Origin: Legionellales bacterium
GTDB lineage: Bacteria > Pseudomonadota > Gammaproteobacteria > Legionellales > Legionellaceae
Direction: 5' to 3'
Assembly: GCA_003489505.1 (NCBI GenBank)
Contig: DNMA01000114.1
Coordinates: 1 to 23,221, forward strand
DNA length: 23,221 nt
Below the pieces are notes generated by a model. It had not been told where the DNA came from and did no database searches. It saw only the letters and a program-made list of their open reading frames with translations. Numbering within the stretch: position 1 is the first letter of the stretch; every line of letters begins with the position of its first letter. Positions 1-8,121 of the stretch are shown piece after piece. The position numbers were made by a program, and so were the translations under genes.

Positions 1-705
1 TTTAATTTTTAGGGAAAAGAAAGTATTTTTTTCATGGATATGGATGGGTGGTTTTTCACTGGGCCACTCTCCCGTTTCACTTAGATTTGCAAAAACTTCT
101 CGGGCAAAAGAAGGAAAATATGAATTTAGTTTTTGTATTGAGCAACCTAAAATATCTTGTTCTTTTAATTGCATTAAAGTAGAAAATGCTTGATTGCAAG
201 AAATAATCTTATTTTTAACATTAAATACAACTATCGCAATATCTAATTGCTGATATATCATTGATGCCAGATTGAGCCGATGTTTATTTTGGTAAGATAA
301 TTCAGAGACGATTAAAAATAAATATTCATTTTTCGTATCGATAATACTGGTCAGAAGACAGGGATGTTTTTGATGGCCTATGATAAAAAAAAGTTCATAC
401 GTTTGTTGAATGGGGTTGTTAAATGCTTGTTTTAAAAAATGACCAAACCCTTTAATGTACTCCTTTGAGATAAAATGAATGAGTGATTGATGCCTAAGTT
501 CATTAATGGATTTTTTCATTAGTTCTGAGGCAGCATGATTTAAATTTAAGATTTTTCCGGTTTTAGATAAAGTAAAAATGGGGGTTGGTTGTAAATGGTA
601 AAGTTGAATGTGGTTTTCCAAATCTAAATGGTTTTTTTTAAAAAACAAGACACTTTTTTTGATTAAGTTACAGAGTTTATTGATAAGGTTTTTGTTCACA
701 TTCAT
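1..705 (-). CDS. Tandem PAS-domain sensory protein, 5' part only
   Basis: The reverse strand is open from an ATG at 705 to the window edge, giving 235 residues with no stop, so the C-terminal output domain is outside the window. Two PAS-like segments are visible: residues about 40-135 (pattern TPIFTLSKTGKILNLN) and about 152-235 (IVVFNVKNKIISCNQAFSTL, then a GEWPSEKPP stretch typical of the PAS beta sheet). No membrane segment or signal peptide is visible, so a cytoplasmic sensor is likely. The ATG lies 10 bases after the stop of the sugar dehydrogenase, so the two are probably co-transcribed from the promoter near 2024-2053. The output could be GGDEF, EAL, or a histidine kinase; its place in a polysaccharide locus that also has an HD-GYP gene makes a cyclic-di-GMP enzyme plausible, but that is inference. 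Confidence 0.8.
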   Translation of the reverse strand, partial: MNVNKNLINKLCNLIKKSVLFFKKNHLDLENHIQLYHLQPTPIFTLSKTGKILNLNHAASELMKKSINELRHQSLIHFISKEYIKGFGHFLKQAFNNPIQQTYELFFIIGHQKHPCLLTSIIDTKNEYLFLIVSELSYQNKHRLNLASMIYQQLDIAIVVFNVKNKIISCNQAFSTLMQLKEQDILGCSIQKLNSYFPSFAREVFANLSETGEWPSEKPPIHIHEKNTFFSLKIK

Positions 706-715
706 CTCTATTAAA

Positions 716-1996
716 TTATAAATGCCAATATTGTTTTAATTGTTTTTGTTGAGAATCATTAATAAACATATTGGGTATGTCCATTATCAAACCAGGTGGT
801 TTGCATTTTTTAATAAAAGTCTCCAAACCTTTTTCCTCATAAAATAAGTTATTATTAAAAATAATGGCCAGATCAAGGTTTTGAATATCATCAAAATTTT
901 TCATTGGGAAGGTCACATTGTTTTTTTGAATATTTTTGGAAAGAAATGGATCATGTATCTCAAACTCAAAAGGATAGTCCTTGCATTCTTTGAGAAATTT
1001 AAAAATCAGACTATTACGAATATCTGGGATGTTTTCTTTATAAGTGACGCCAAAAATACCCACCTTAAATGGCCCGCGATTTTCAACATGTTTGACTAAA
1101 ATCTTTAGCATTTCTTGAAGAATAAATTGAGTCATTGAGTCATTGATTTTTCTTGCGCAAAGAATTAACTCAGGCTGAACAGAGTGTCTTTTAGCCTGAA
1201 AAGCAACATATAAAGGATCGACTGAAATACAGTGCCCTCCGACAAGACCAGGCTTAAAAGGTATAAAATTAAATTTTGTAGCTGCAGCCTCAAGAATTTC
1301 ATGCATATTGAGATTCATGGCATGCATGATTTTGCTAAATTCATTCATCAGGGCAATGTTGACATCTCTTTGAATGTTTTCCAGCATTTTGGCAGCTTCT
1401 GCGTGCTCAATTTGAGAAACCGGATAAACGTTTAAAGCAATCTTTTCATAAATTGAATGAATCACTTTAAGAGTTTCGGGATGATTGGCAGATATGATTT
1501 TGGACATGTTTTTTAAATTATGATTTGTATCGGAGGGGCAAATTCTTTCTGGAGAATAGGCCACAAAGAAGTCAATATTTTCTTTTAAATTTGAACTGGC
1601 TTCTAAAAGAGGTATGCATATTTCTTGAGTTGTTCCAGGATAGACAGATGATTCATAAATGACAATATCATTTTTTTTAAGGATGCCGCCGATTTTTTGA
1701 CTCACTGCTTTGAGTATTTCTAAATCTGGGAATTCATAAAATAGTACTGGAGTGGGTACGGTGATAATGTAAACATTTGCATGCTTAATGTTTTCAATAT
1801 TGGAGGTAAAAATAATAGAATGTTGTTTTAATTCATTTTTAGAAGATTGAAGATTAATATCTGCACTATCCATTAAATCATCAATTCTTTGCTGATTATT
1901 ATCATATCCATAAAGAGGGTAGTACTCAGATAGTGCAAGAGCAATTTCTAAGCCCACAAATCCCAGACCGATAACAGCTATTGTGTATTGCGCCAT
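716..1996 (-). CDS. UDP-sugar 6-dehydrogenase (UDP-GlcNAc/GalNAc or UDP-Glc type)
   Basis: This 426-residue protein belongs to the UDP-glucose/GDP-mannose dehydrogenase family, which oxidises the C6 hydroxyl of a nucleotide sugar to a uronic acid with two NAD. The N-terminal Rossmann motif is at residues 10-15 (GLGFVG). The central helix with ENIQRDVNIALMNE is at 206-219, and the catalytic cysteine is Cys256 in GGHCISVDP. The C-terminal Rossmann domain has GVTYKENIPDIRNS at 316-329. The SPER...NIQRD...FNFIPFKPGLVGGHC pattern looks closer to the WbpO/TviB (UDP-N-acetylhexosamine) branch than to classical UDP-glucose dehydrogenase, but substrate cannot be settled by eye. The start has a clear AGGGA site seven bases upstream or less and a TATAAT box. 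It probably supplies an acidic sugar precursor to the divergent polysaccharide genes. Confidence 0.9.
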   Translation of the reverse strand: MAQYTIAVIGLGFVGLEIALALSEYYPLYGYDNNQQRIDDLMDSADINLQSSKNELKQHSIIFTSNIENIKHANVYIITVPTPVLFYEFPDLEILKAVSQKIGGILKKNDIVIYESSVYPGTTQEICIPLLEASSNLKENIDFFVAYSPERICPSDTNHNLKNMSKIISANHPETLKVIHSIYEKIALNVYPVSQIEHAEAAKMLENIQRDVNIALMNEFSKIMHAMNLNMHEILEAAATKFNFIPFKPGLVGGHCISVDPLYVAFQAKRHSVQPELILCARKINDSMTQFILQEMLKILVKHVENRGPFKVGIFGVTYKENIPDIRNSLIFKFLKECKDYPFEFEIHDPFLSKNIQKNNVTFPMKNFDDIQNLDLAIIFNNNLFYEEKGLETFIKKCKPPGLIMDIPNMFINDSQQKQLKQYWHL

Positions 1997-2023
1997 GATT
2001 TCCCTTTTTGTTTGGGTATTTTA

Positions 2024-2053
2024 ATTATAGGTCTATCTTTAAATGATTGACAA
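2024..2053 (-). promoter_or_regulatory. Promoter for the leftward dehydrogenase/PAS operon
   Basis: On the reverse strand TTGTCA (2053-2048) and a perfect TATAAT (2029-2024) are separated by 18 bases, about 28 bases ahead of the ATG at 1996. The -35 element lies on the same bases as that of the rightward promoter. This is motif matching only. Confidence 0.6.
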
Positions 2054-2076
2054 ATTTTTAAATATCAACGTATAGT
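2047..2076 (+). promoter_or_regulatory. Promoter for the rightward polysaccharide operon
   Basis: A perfect TTGACA (2047-2052) and TATAGT (2071-2076) are separated by 18 bases. Transcription would start near 2083, leaving a leader of about 20 bases before the ATG at 2104. A GTG at 2092 would have a leader of only about nine bases and no ribosome binding site, which argues for 2104 as the start. Confidence 0.65.
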
Positions 2077-2103
2077 AGTTTTTGTTATTGAGTGAATGGA
2101 ATA

Positions 2104-3078
2104 ATGGAAATACTTGTTACCGGTGGAGCTGGTTTTATAGGGTCATCCCTAGTCTATTACCATTTAACTCAAGGCGATACCGTTCATGTTATAGATGATT
2201 TATCCACTGGAAGTTTAGAAAATTTGAAAGAGGTGCTTCAGCACCCTAAACTGAAGTGCCATTTCGTTGAACTTGGAAATTTTAAAAATTTAAGCAAACT
2301 CCTTCAATCCATTGACCTTGTCTATCATTTTGCTGCAATGGTTGGGGTTTTGAAAGTTGTAAAAGACCCCATCAAGGTTTTGGATATCAATATTCAAGAA
2401 ACCTTATTTTTATTAGATGCTATGCGAAGTATTCAATCAAAAGCACGCTTGATTATGGCTTCTACCTCTGAGGTGTATGGCGAAAAAAATATTCGAATTT
2501 TATCAGAAGAACATGATGCGCGAATTACGAGTACGTTATCTCAAAGAAAGAACTATGCACTGAGTAAATTAGTTGATGAGGCCTATTGCTTGAGCTTTTT
2601 CGTGACTCATGATATCCAAGTGACAATACTTAGAATTTTTAATGTGATTGGAAGAAATCAAACCGGCGCCTATGGTATGGTTATCCCTCGATTTATTCAT
2701 GCAGCTTTGAAAAATTGTCCATTGATTGTTTATGGTTCCGGACAACAGAAAAGAAGTTTTTGTGATATTAGAGATTTTATTTCAATTTTAGCTAAGATTA
2801 TTCATGAACCTAAAACAGTGGGATGTATTTTAAATATTGGTCATGATGAGGAAGTATCCATCTACGATGTGGCTCGAAAAATTATTTCTTTTTCAAACAG
2901 TCAATCTAAAATCAAGCGCATCTCCTATATGGAGGCATATGGTGAGGAGTTTGATGATTTTCAAACTAGAAGGCCTGATTTAACACGTTTAAAAAGCCTC
3001 ATTCAATTTACATATCAATGGAATTTAGATAGTAGTCTTAAAGATATGATTGAGTATTTCAGAGATATACAATCATGA
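2104..3078 (+). CDS. NAD-dependent sugar-nucleotide epimerase/decarboxylase
   Basis: This 324-residue extended short-chain dehydrogenase acts on nucleotide sugars in the cytoplasm. From the ATG at 2104 the protein begins MEILVTGGAGFIGS, the family's Rossmann start. An in-frame GTG at 2092 would add four residues but lacks a ribosome binding site and sits too close to the predicted transcription start. The catalytic triad is visible as Thr121 in STSEVYG and Tyr151/Lys155 in YALSK. The C-terminal RRPDLTRLKSLI pattern resembles UDP-glucuronate decarboxylase and related UDP-sugar epimerases. The exact reaction is unclear: UDP-uronate decarboxylation would pair well with the divergent dehydrogenase, while 4-epimerisation is equally possible. 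It is the first gene of the rightward operon, and its TGA overlaps the next ATG (ATGA). Confidence 0.85.
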   Translation: MEILVTGGAGFIGSSLVYYHLTQGDTVHVIDDLSTGSLENLKEVLQHPKLKCHFVELGNFKNLSKLLQSIDLVYHFAAMVGVLKVVKDPIKVLDINIQETLFLLDAMRSIQSKARLIMASTSEVYGEKNIRILSEEHDARITSTLSQRKNYALSKLVDEAYCLSFFVTHDIQVTILRIFNVIGRNQTGAYGMVIPRFIHAALKNCPLIVYGSGQQKRSFCDIRDFISILAKIIHEPKTVGCILNIGHDEEVSIYDVARKIISFSNSQSKIKRISYMEAYGEEFDDFQTRRPDLTRLKSLIQFTYQWNLDSSLKDMIEYFRDIQS

Positions 3079-4634
3079 TAAAACTTATTGATATTGTTCT
3101 ATTTTCTTTACTCATGACCATGATTCATCCTGTGTTGGCACACGAAGTCTCTGATAAAGTTATAAAATTGAATGAAAGTGCAGAATATTCTCAAGCTATT
3201 AGCGAAGCCAAATTATATTTAAAAGCCCATCCTGATGATGGTGATATGCAGTTTTTATTAGCCAAGTCTTACTATTTATCCTCAAAAGATTTACAAGCGA
3301 TAGAAATACTCAAAAATCTTTTAAAACAATATCAAGCTTATCATGAAGCCAGAGTGATGTTGTGTCAAATTTATCTCAAAAATCATGAATATGGGCTTGC
3401 ATATCAGCTGATTCAACAAGGTTTGAAACTTTATTCTAATCATACGCAATTCCAATCTTTGCGTGCTAAAATTCTTTTAGATATTTATTTAGGACCTCCT
3501 TATCTGCCTTTGATAAAAATGTATGATAAAGGGTTAAAGCAAACTGCAATTGAAAAAGCCCAAAATTATCTCAAAGTTTTTCCCGATGATGCCGATGTTG
3601 GTTTGGTATTAGCTAAGCTTTATGTCAAAGAGGGACAATATGATAAAGCCAGAAATTTATTATTGAATCATATTTATTTATATCCTAGTTATACAGAACT
3701 TTATTTGTCCTTAATCAATATTGATATTAATTTACAACGTTTAAAAGAAGGAGAAAAGTTAGCTTATTTAGGCCTCGTTTTTGCTCCTTGGGATGCGCAA
3801 TTACAAAAGAAAAAAAATGATTTGGCCCTTTTAATGCTAGACAAAAAGGCAGTCAAGCCGCATAAGAGTCCAACTCAACATGTGAAAGTTGAAAAATCTA
3901 TTGCCCCAACACCAAAGTCTTATTTAAATGAAATCGCAATTTATCAGCAAAATTATTACATCACCGATGTCAGAAAAGTATGGGATTATACCTCAGTGTC
4001 TTATGGCCGCCAAACCCAGTTAGGAAAACTTTATGGAAAGATAAATTATGCTAGTCGCCTCAAACGTCAAGCGGCACAGTATGAAATTGAGTTTTTCCCA
4101 AAACTTAATAATTTCTTATATTTAGATTTAGATGCTTCTGTTGCCAATCAACCAGTCTTATTCCCTAATTATGCTTATTCTGGGGAACTATTTGTTGTGT
4201 TTCCTCATTTATTCAATTCGTCTTATGGGGCTCAAATGAATAGGATTGATAATAGGCATCAATATTCAAGATTTACCACTTCAATTTCTAAGGATATTAG
4301 TGTCAGCAATCTGACTTTTCGACCTTATTTTTATTTACCTAGTGCAGGGGCAAGCTCGATATTGTATACCGCAAATTATCGTTATACTTTTGCAGAGCCT
4401 TATGGATATATGGGATTTATTGTTGGTGCTGGAACAACCCCTGATTTAGCAAATTTAGAAACTGTCGATTTTTTGGTTTTAAAAAATAAAATTCTGAGCC
4501 CTTATATCAATTTTGCATTATTTCAAGACCGGCTGATTTTAAATATGAGTTTATTGTATCAAAATCAGATCTTTCCAAATGACAGAGTAAGAGACTGGTT
4601 AGGCGGCGTATTGGGGGCAACATGGAAATTTTAA
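3075..4634 (+). CDS. TPR plus YaiO-type outer-membrane beta-barrel protein
   Basis: This 519-residue protein is probably the export porin for the polysaccharide made by the downstream synthase. Residues 1-22 form a signal peptide with likely cleavage after VLA. Residues about 28-255 are helical and contain TPR-like pairs, for example around AISEAKLYLKAHPDD and a near copy at AIEKAQNYLKVFPDD. Residues about 285-519 look like alternating-hydrophobic beta strands in the style of the YaiO family and end in Phe, as expected for an outer-membrane barrel. Known synthase-dependent exporters (PgaA, BcsC, AlgK/AlgE) also combine TPRs with a barrel; in E. coli, yaiO lies near the GT2 gene yaiP. The start overlaps the previous stop by four bases, so translation is coupled. 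A role in export is inferred from the family and the neighbours. Confidence 0.8.
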   Translation: MIKLIDIVLFSLLMTMIHPVLAHEVSDKVIKLNESAEYSQAISEAKLYLKAHPDDGDMQFLLAKSYYLSSKDLQAIEILKNLLKQYQAYHEARVMLCQIYLKNHEYGLAYQLIQQGLKLYSNHTQFQSLRAKILLDIYLGPPYLPLIKMYDKGLKQTAIEKAQNYLKVFPDDADVGLVLAKLYVKEGQYDKARNLLLNHIYLYPSYTELYLSLINIDINLQRLKEGEKLAYLGLVFAPWDAQLQKKKNDLALLMLDKKAVKPHKSPTQHVKVEKSIAPTPKSYLNEIAIYQQNYYITDVRKVWDYTSVSYGRQTQLGKLYGKINYASRLKRQAAQYEIEFFPKLNNFLYLDLDASVANQPVLFPNYAYSGELFVVFPHLFNSSYGAQMNRIDNRHQYSRFTTSISKDISVSNLTFRPYFYLPSAGASSILYTANYRYTFAEPYGYMGFIVGAGTTPDLANLETVDFLVLKNKILSPYINFALFQDRLILNMSLLYQNQIFPNDRVRDWLGGVLGATWKF

Positions 4635-5704
4635 ATTTTACCGTAATGACGCCTATTTTTAAAATACTCGCACTCGTGCAAATTGGTTTATTCATCATTT
4701 TATTATTGATGACTTTCTTAGTAAAATTCTATCAGGATTGGGCTGTTATCCATGATAAGAAAATTTTGTTAAGAATTAATTTATTGTTAACTCAATATGA
4801 TAATTTAGATATGAGACAGATGAATTTTTTGAGAAAACATCGATACAGGGTATTTGATGCTTTATTTTTAACTGATAATGACTCTGCAAGTCTGGAACAA
4901 TATGATTACGAAAAGATTATAAACAATTTATTTTTGCCTTTTTTAAAACAAGATGCGAATGACCCGCATTGGCCTCAAAGAAATATTGCCGCAAAAGTTC
5001 TTCAATTAAAAAACAAATATTTTAAATCCCTTTCAGGGCCAGAAGAACAAAGCTTAATCAAGCTTTTAAATGATGATGTGCCTTTAGTTGCAGTGAATGC
5101 AGCAGAGGCAATATTTTTTGCTCCTACTCAACAAATGGTGGATATATTCATTGATGTTTTTAGCATTTATCGACGTGCTCAATATGATTTATTGGGCGGG
5201 ATGTTAAAACATGCAGCCTTTCAAGTCATACCGATGATTCTGCATCGTTTATCACAGGAAAAAAATGTCAATATTCGTGTTTTTTGCTACAGAATGCTAA
5301 GGGAACTGCCCAAGCTGGAAGTATCAGTACCTTTTATATCCAAAGATTTGGACTCGAAAAATATTGATTTGAATCTTGCTGCATTGTCGTATGTGACCTA
5401 TTTGAAAAAAAGTAATTACAAAGAACATTTAATTAAAGCGTTGGATTCACCATTTTGGGAAGTACGCGCACGCGCTGCTAAATTGATAGGTTATACAAAA
5501 GATGAAAATCTGGTGAAATTTTTAGAACCATTTCTAAAGGACAAGGTTTGGTGGGTTCGTTTTAGAACTGCTGAGGCTTTAACGCATTTGGGTCATTCGG
5601 GTTTAAATACTCTTAAAGCTCAAAAATTAAACATCGATCAATTTGCATTTGAAATTTCTAAACAACAAATTGAAGTATTTAAATTAAGAAAGATTGTCAT
5701 ATGA
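4622..5704 (+). CDS. Membrane-anchored HEAT-repeat protein of the polysaccharide operon
   Basis: This 360-residue protein has one strongly hydrophobic segment at residues about 12-34, followed by basic residues, so the bulk probably faces the cytoplasm. Residues from about 130 onward are helical and contain HEAT-like units: LLNDDVPLVAVNAAEAIF, ALDSPFWEVRARAAKLIGY and FLKDKVWWVRFRTAEALTHLG, with the characteristic D-x-x-x-V-R-x-x-A-A spacing. No enzyme motif is seen. It overlaps the barrel gene by 13 bases and its TGA overlaps the GT2 start, so it is made with both. A scaffold or regulator that binds the glycosyltransferase is a reasonable guess, since HEAT repeats bind proteins, but the function is not established here. 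A GGGG stretch a few bases before 4622 favours this start over Met9 at 4646. Confidence 0.75.
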   Translation: MEILNFTVMTPIFKILALVQIGLFIILLLMTFLVKFYQDWAVIHDKKILLRINLLLTQYDNLDMRQMNFLRKHRYRVFDALFLTDNDSASLEQYDYEKIINNLFLPFLKQDANDPHWPQRNIAAKVLQLKNKYFKSLSGPEEQSLIKLLNDDVPLVAVNAAEAIFFAPTQQMVDIFIDVFSIYRRAQYDLLGGMLKHAAFQVIPMILHRLSQEKNVNIRVFCYRMLRELPKLEVSVPFISKDLDSKNIDLNLAALSYVTYLKKSNYKEHLIKALDSPFWEVRARAAKLIGYTKDENLVKFLEPFLKDKVWWVRFRTAEALTHLGHSGLNTLKAQKLNIDQFAFEISKQQIEVFKLRKIVI

Positions 5705-7074
5705 TAACAATATTGAATTGGATAGTATTAATTTATTTTTTAGTTTTATGGCTAGGTTATATTCTATTTTTTATAGGCAGTATCAAGGGCATTTTTTATA
5801 AATTTAAATTATCTATAGAAAATAATTGGCTTGAGCTTTTTAAAAGTCAACGATGTTTACCAGTGACTGTGATTATGCCTTTGTATAATTATGCGGATAA
5901 AGTTGATTTTGCGATTGAAGCCATTTTACAGTCAGATTATCCTGCCTTAAGCCTTATTATTGTTAATGATGGTTCCACAGATGATACTTTAGCGCATTTG
6001 ATTAAGCAGTACCATTTGGAACCGGTAATTCCTGCCTTTCCTAATGCGATAATAACAGCGCCTATTCGAATGATTTATCAATCTCAACTTTATCCACACC
6101 TTCAAGTGATCGATAAAGAACATTATCCAGCTATTTCATCAGGTTCTGATGCTATCAATGCGGGTTTAAATATTTGTAAAACGCCTTTATTCATGACTGT
6201 CGATTCCGATACTATTTTAGAAAAAAACACTATTTTAAGTATGGTTTTTAATTATTTAACTCACCCACATTGTATTGCTATTGGGGGGAATATATATATT
6301 CCAGAAGATATCCAACCCCAAGATATAAAAATCAATTTTAAAATACCACGAAATATTAATTTAGGTGTTCAGGTTCTTGAGTACTTACGCTCATTTTTTT
6401 ATGGTCACGAGGGATGGTCGATAATGGGTGGGGCGATGTGTCATTCTGGGGCATGTACTTTATTTGAGCGAAGAGCGGTTTTAGAGGCAGGAGCTTTTGA
6501 CCGAGACAATTACTCATATGACTCGGAAATCATTATGAAGTTACATCATATGATGAGAAAAAAATCCTATCCATATTCTATTGTTTATGCTGCTTCTGCA
6601 ATTGCTTGGGCCAGTCAACCTAAAGGTTTGAAAGATTTTTGGAAGCAACGAAATCGTTGGCAGAGAGGCTTGTGGCGTTCATTTTTTACTCACATTCAAA
6701 TGATGTTTAATCCATCTTATGGGCTTACAGGCCTGGTGGCTTTTCCTTTCTACTTCTTTTTTGAGATTTTAGGTCCTGTTGTGGAGGGGATGGCTTATTT
6801 ATTATTTATTTTATGCATTTTTACACAAAAAATAGATTTCGATCACGTTTTTTGGTTTGTTTTGATGGCTTGGAGCTTTCTCTATTTGATTTCGCTTTCT
6901 TGTATTCTTTTGAATTATTTGACTTATCAAAAATATAACCTTAAAAAAGATTTATTTTATCTACTATTTTTGACATTAATGGAAATTGTGTTTTTTAGGC
7001 CATTTAGAGGGATTGGTGCGGTTTGTTCAAGTGTTCAATATTTTTGGAACCGTTTGTGGGGTAAAGTTCTATAG
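5701..7074 (+). CDS. Processive family 2 glycosyltransferase (exopolysaccharide synthase)
   Basis: This 457-residue inner-membrane protein resembles PgaC/BcsA-type synthases, which polymerise an activated sugar on the cytoplasmic face and pass the chain through the membrane. There is an N-terminal membrane segment (about 3-28), a GT-A domain with VIMPLYNYA, NDGSTDD (89-95) and the DSD metal/nucleotide motif (168-170), then QRNRW at 316-320, the signature of processive enzymes, and three to four membrane segments at about 343-440. The usual TED motif before QxxRW appears as SYD (Asp274 kept, Glu replaced by Tyr). No PilZ domain is present, so any cyclic-di-GMP control would need another protein. 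It starts within the HEAT gene's stop (ATGA). The polymer is unknown; poly-N-acetylhexosamine is one possibility. Confidence 0.87.
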   Translation: MITILNWIVLIYFLVLWLGYILFFIGSIKGIFYKFKLSIENNWLELFKSQRCLPVTVIMPLYNYADKVDFAIEAILQSDYPALSLIIVNDGSTDDTLAHLIKQYHLEPVIPAFPNAIITAPIRMIYQSQLYPHLQVIDKEHYPAISSGSDAINAGLNICKTPLFMTVDSDTILEKNTILSMVFNYLTHPHCIAIGGNIYIPEDIQPQDIKINFKIPRNINLGVQVLEYLRSFFYGHEGWSIMGGAMCHSGACTLFERRAVLEAGAFDRDNYSYDSEIIMKLHHMMRKKSYPYSIVYAASAIAWASQPKGLKDFWKQRNRWQRGLWRSFFTHIQMMFNPSYGLTGLVAFPFYFFFEILGPVVEGMAYLLFILCIFTQKIDFDHVFWFVLMAWSFLYLISLSCILLNYLTYQKYNLKKDLFYLLFLTLMEIVFFRPFRGIGAVCSSVQYFWNRLWGKVL

Positions 7075-7082
7075 GGATACAT

Positions 7083-8060
7083 ATGAATATTCTTTTGACT
7101 GGGGGAGCCGGTTACATTGGTAGCCATCTAGTTGTTTATCTACTTGAATTAGGTTATCAAGTGGTTTTATTTGATAATCTCAAACAAACAACTCTAGCAA
7201 GTGGTGATCAATCAATTTTTATTCAAGGAGATCTTTCAGATACATTATTGTTGCGAAAGATATTAAAAAAGTATCAAATTGATATGGTTGTTCATCTGGC
7301 TTCATTCAAATCCATCCCTGAGTCAATATCTAATCCACTTGATTATTATGATAATAATATTTCTGGTACGCTCAGTTTATTACATGCCATGCGTGAGGAA
7401 AATGTTCTATCTTTGATATTTAGCAGCAGCTGTGCGGTTTATGGTCACTCAAATCTTTTGCCTTTGAAAGAATCAAATCCTAAGTGTCCTGAAAATCCAT
7501 ATGGGAAAACAAAATACTTTATTGAAGAGATTTTAAAAGATATGACTAATACTGATAAAGCTTGGAATATTGTTTGTCTTAGGTATTCAAATGTTTCTGG
7601 ATTTTTCATGCCATCAATTTTTACTAAAACCATCTTTTCACACTCGAAAGATATTTTTTCTGTGATAGCTCAAGTGATGATGGGACAGCTTAAAAACCTA
7701 CCCATTTATGGAAAAAATTACCCAACAGTCGACGGCACTACTAAGCGGGATTATATTCATATCTTAGATATTGCAAAAGCCCATGGTCAGGTCTTGAATT
7801 GGATGAAGCATAAAGGAAAAAACTTTGAAATTTTTAATTTAGGAACGGGGCAAGCTTATTCTGTTTTAGAGGTTTTAAACGCATTTGAAAAGATTTGTGG
7901 AATAAGAGTTCCTTATGAATTTCATCCACCTCGCCAAGGTGATGTGATTGAATCTTATTGTTGTCCTGATAAGGCAAAAAAAATGCTCGATTGGCAGGCA
8001 ACGCAAACACTTGAAGATATCTGTTTAAGTGTTTTTCAAATGATTGGTAAAAATAAATGA
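7083..8060 (+). CDS. galE: UDP-glucose 4-epimerase
   Basis: This 325-residue protein interconverts UDP-glucose and UDP-galactose (or the N-acetyl forms) by a transient NAD-bound keto sugar in the cytoplasm. It has the GalE start NILLTGGAGYIGSHLV, an FSSSCAVYG strand with the catalytic serine (114-116), and Tyr140/Lys144 in NPYGKTK. Near the C-terminus are the DYIHILDIAKAH, NLGTGQAYSVLEV and PPRQGDV blocks characteristic of GalE rather than other epimerases. An AGGGAT ribosome binding site precedes the ATG, and the gap after the glycosyltransferase is eight bases, so it belongs to the same operon. Its likely job here is to supply a galacto-configured precursor to the synthase. Length is slightly below the usual 335-340. 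Confidence 0.88.
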   Translation: MNILLTGGAGYIGSHLVVYLLELGYQVVLFDNLKQTTLASGDQSIFIQGDLSDTLLLRKILKKYQIDMVVHLASFKSIPESISNPLDYYDNNISGTLSLLHAMREENVLSLIFSSSCAVYGHSNLLPLKESNPKCPENPYGKTKYFIEEILKDMTNTDKAWNIVCLRYSNVSGFFMPSIFTKTIFSHSKDIFSVIAQVMMGQLKNLPIYGKNYPTVDGTTKRDYIHILDIAKAHGQVLNWMKHKGKNFEIFNLGTGQAYSVLEVLNAFEKICGIRVPYEFHPPRQGDVIESYCCPDKAKKMLDWQATQTLEDICLSVFQMIGKNK

Positions 8061-8121
8061 TGCATCAGAACCTTGGATTTGGGTCTATACTTATAATAGG
8101 GCATATTTATTAGAAGCTTAT

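Noticed and set aside
8044..8121. N-terminal extension of the HD-GYP protein from a TTG
   Set aside because: It overlaps galE, lacks a ribosome binding site, contains a TATAAT box, and the PAS domain is complete without it.
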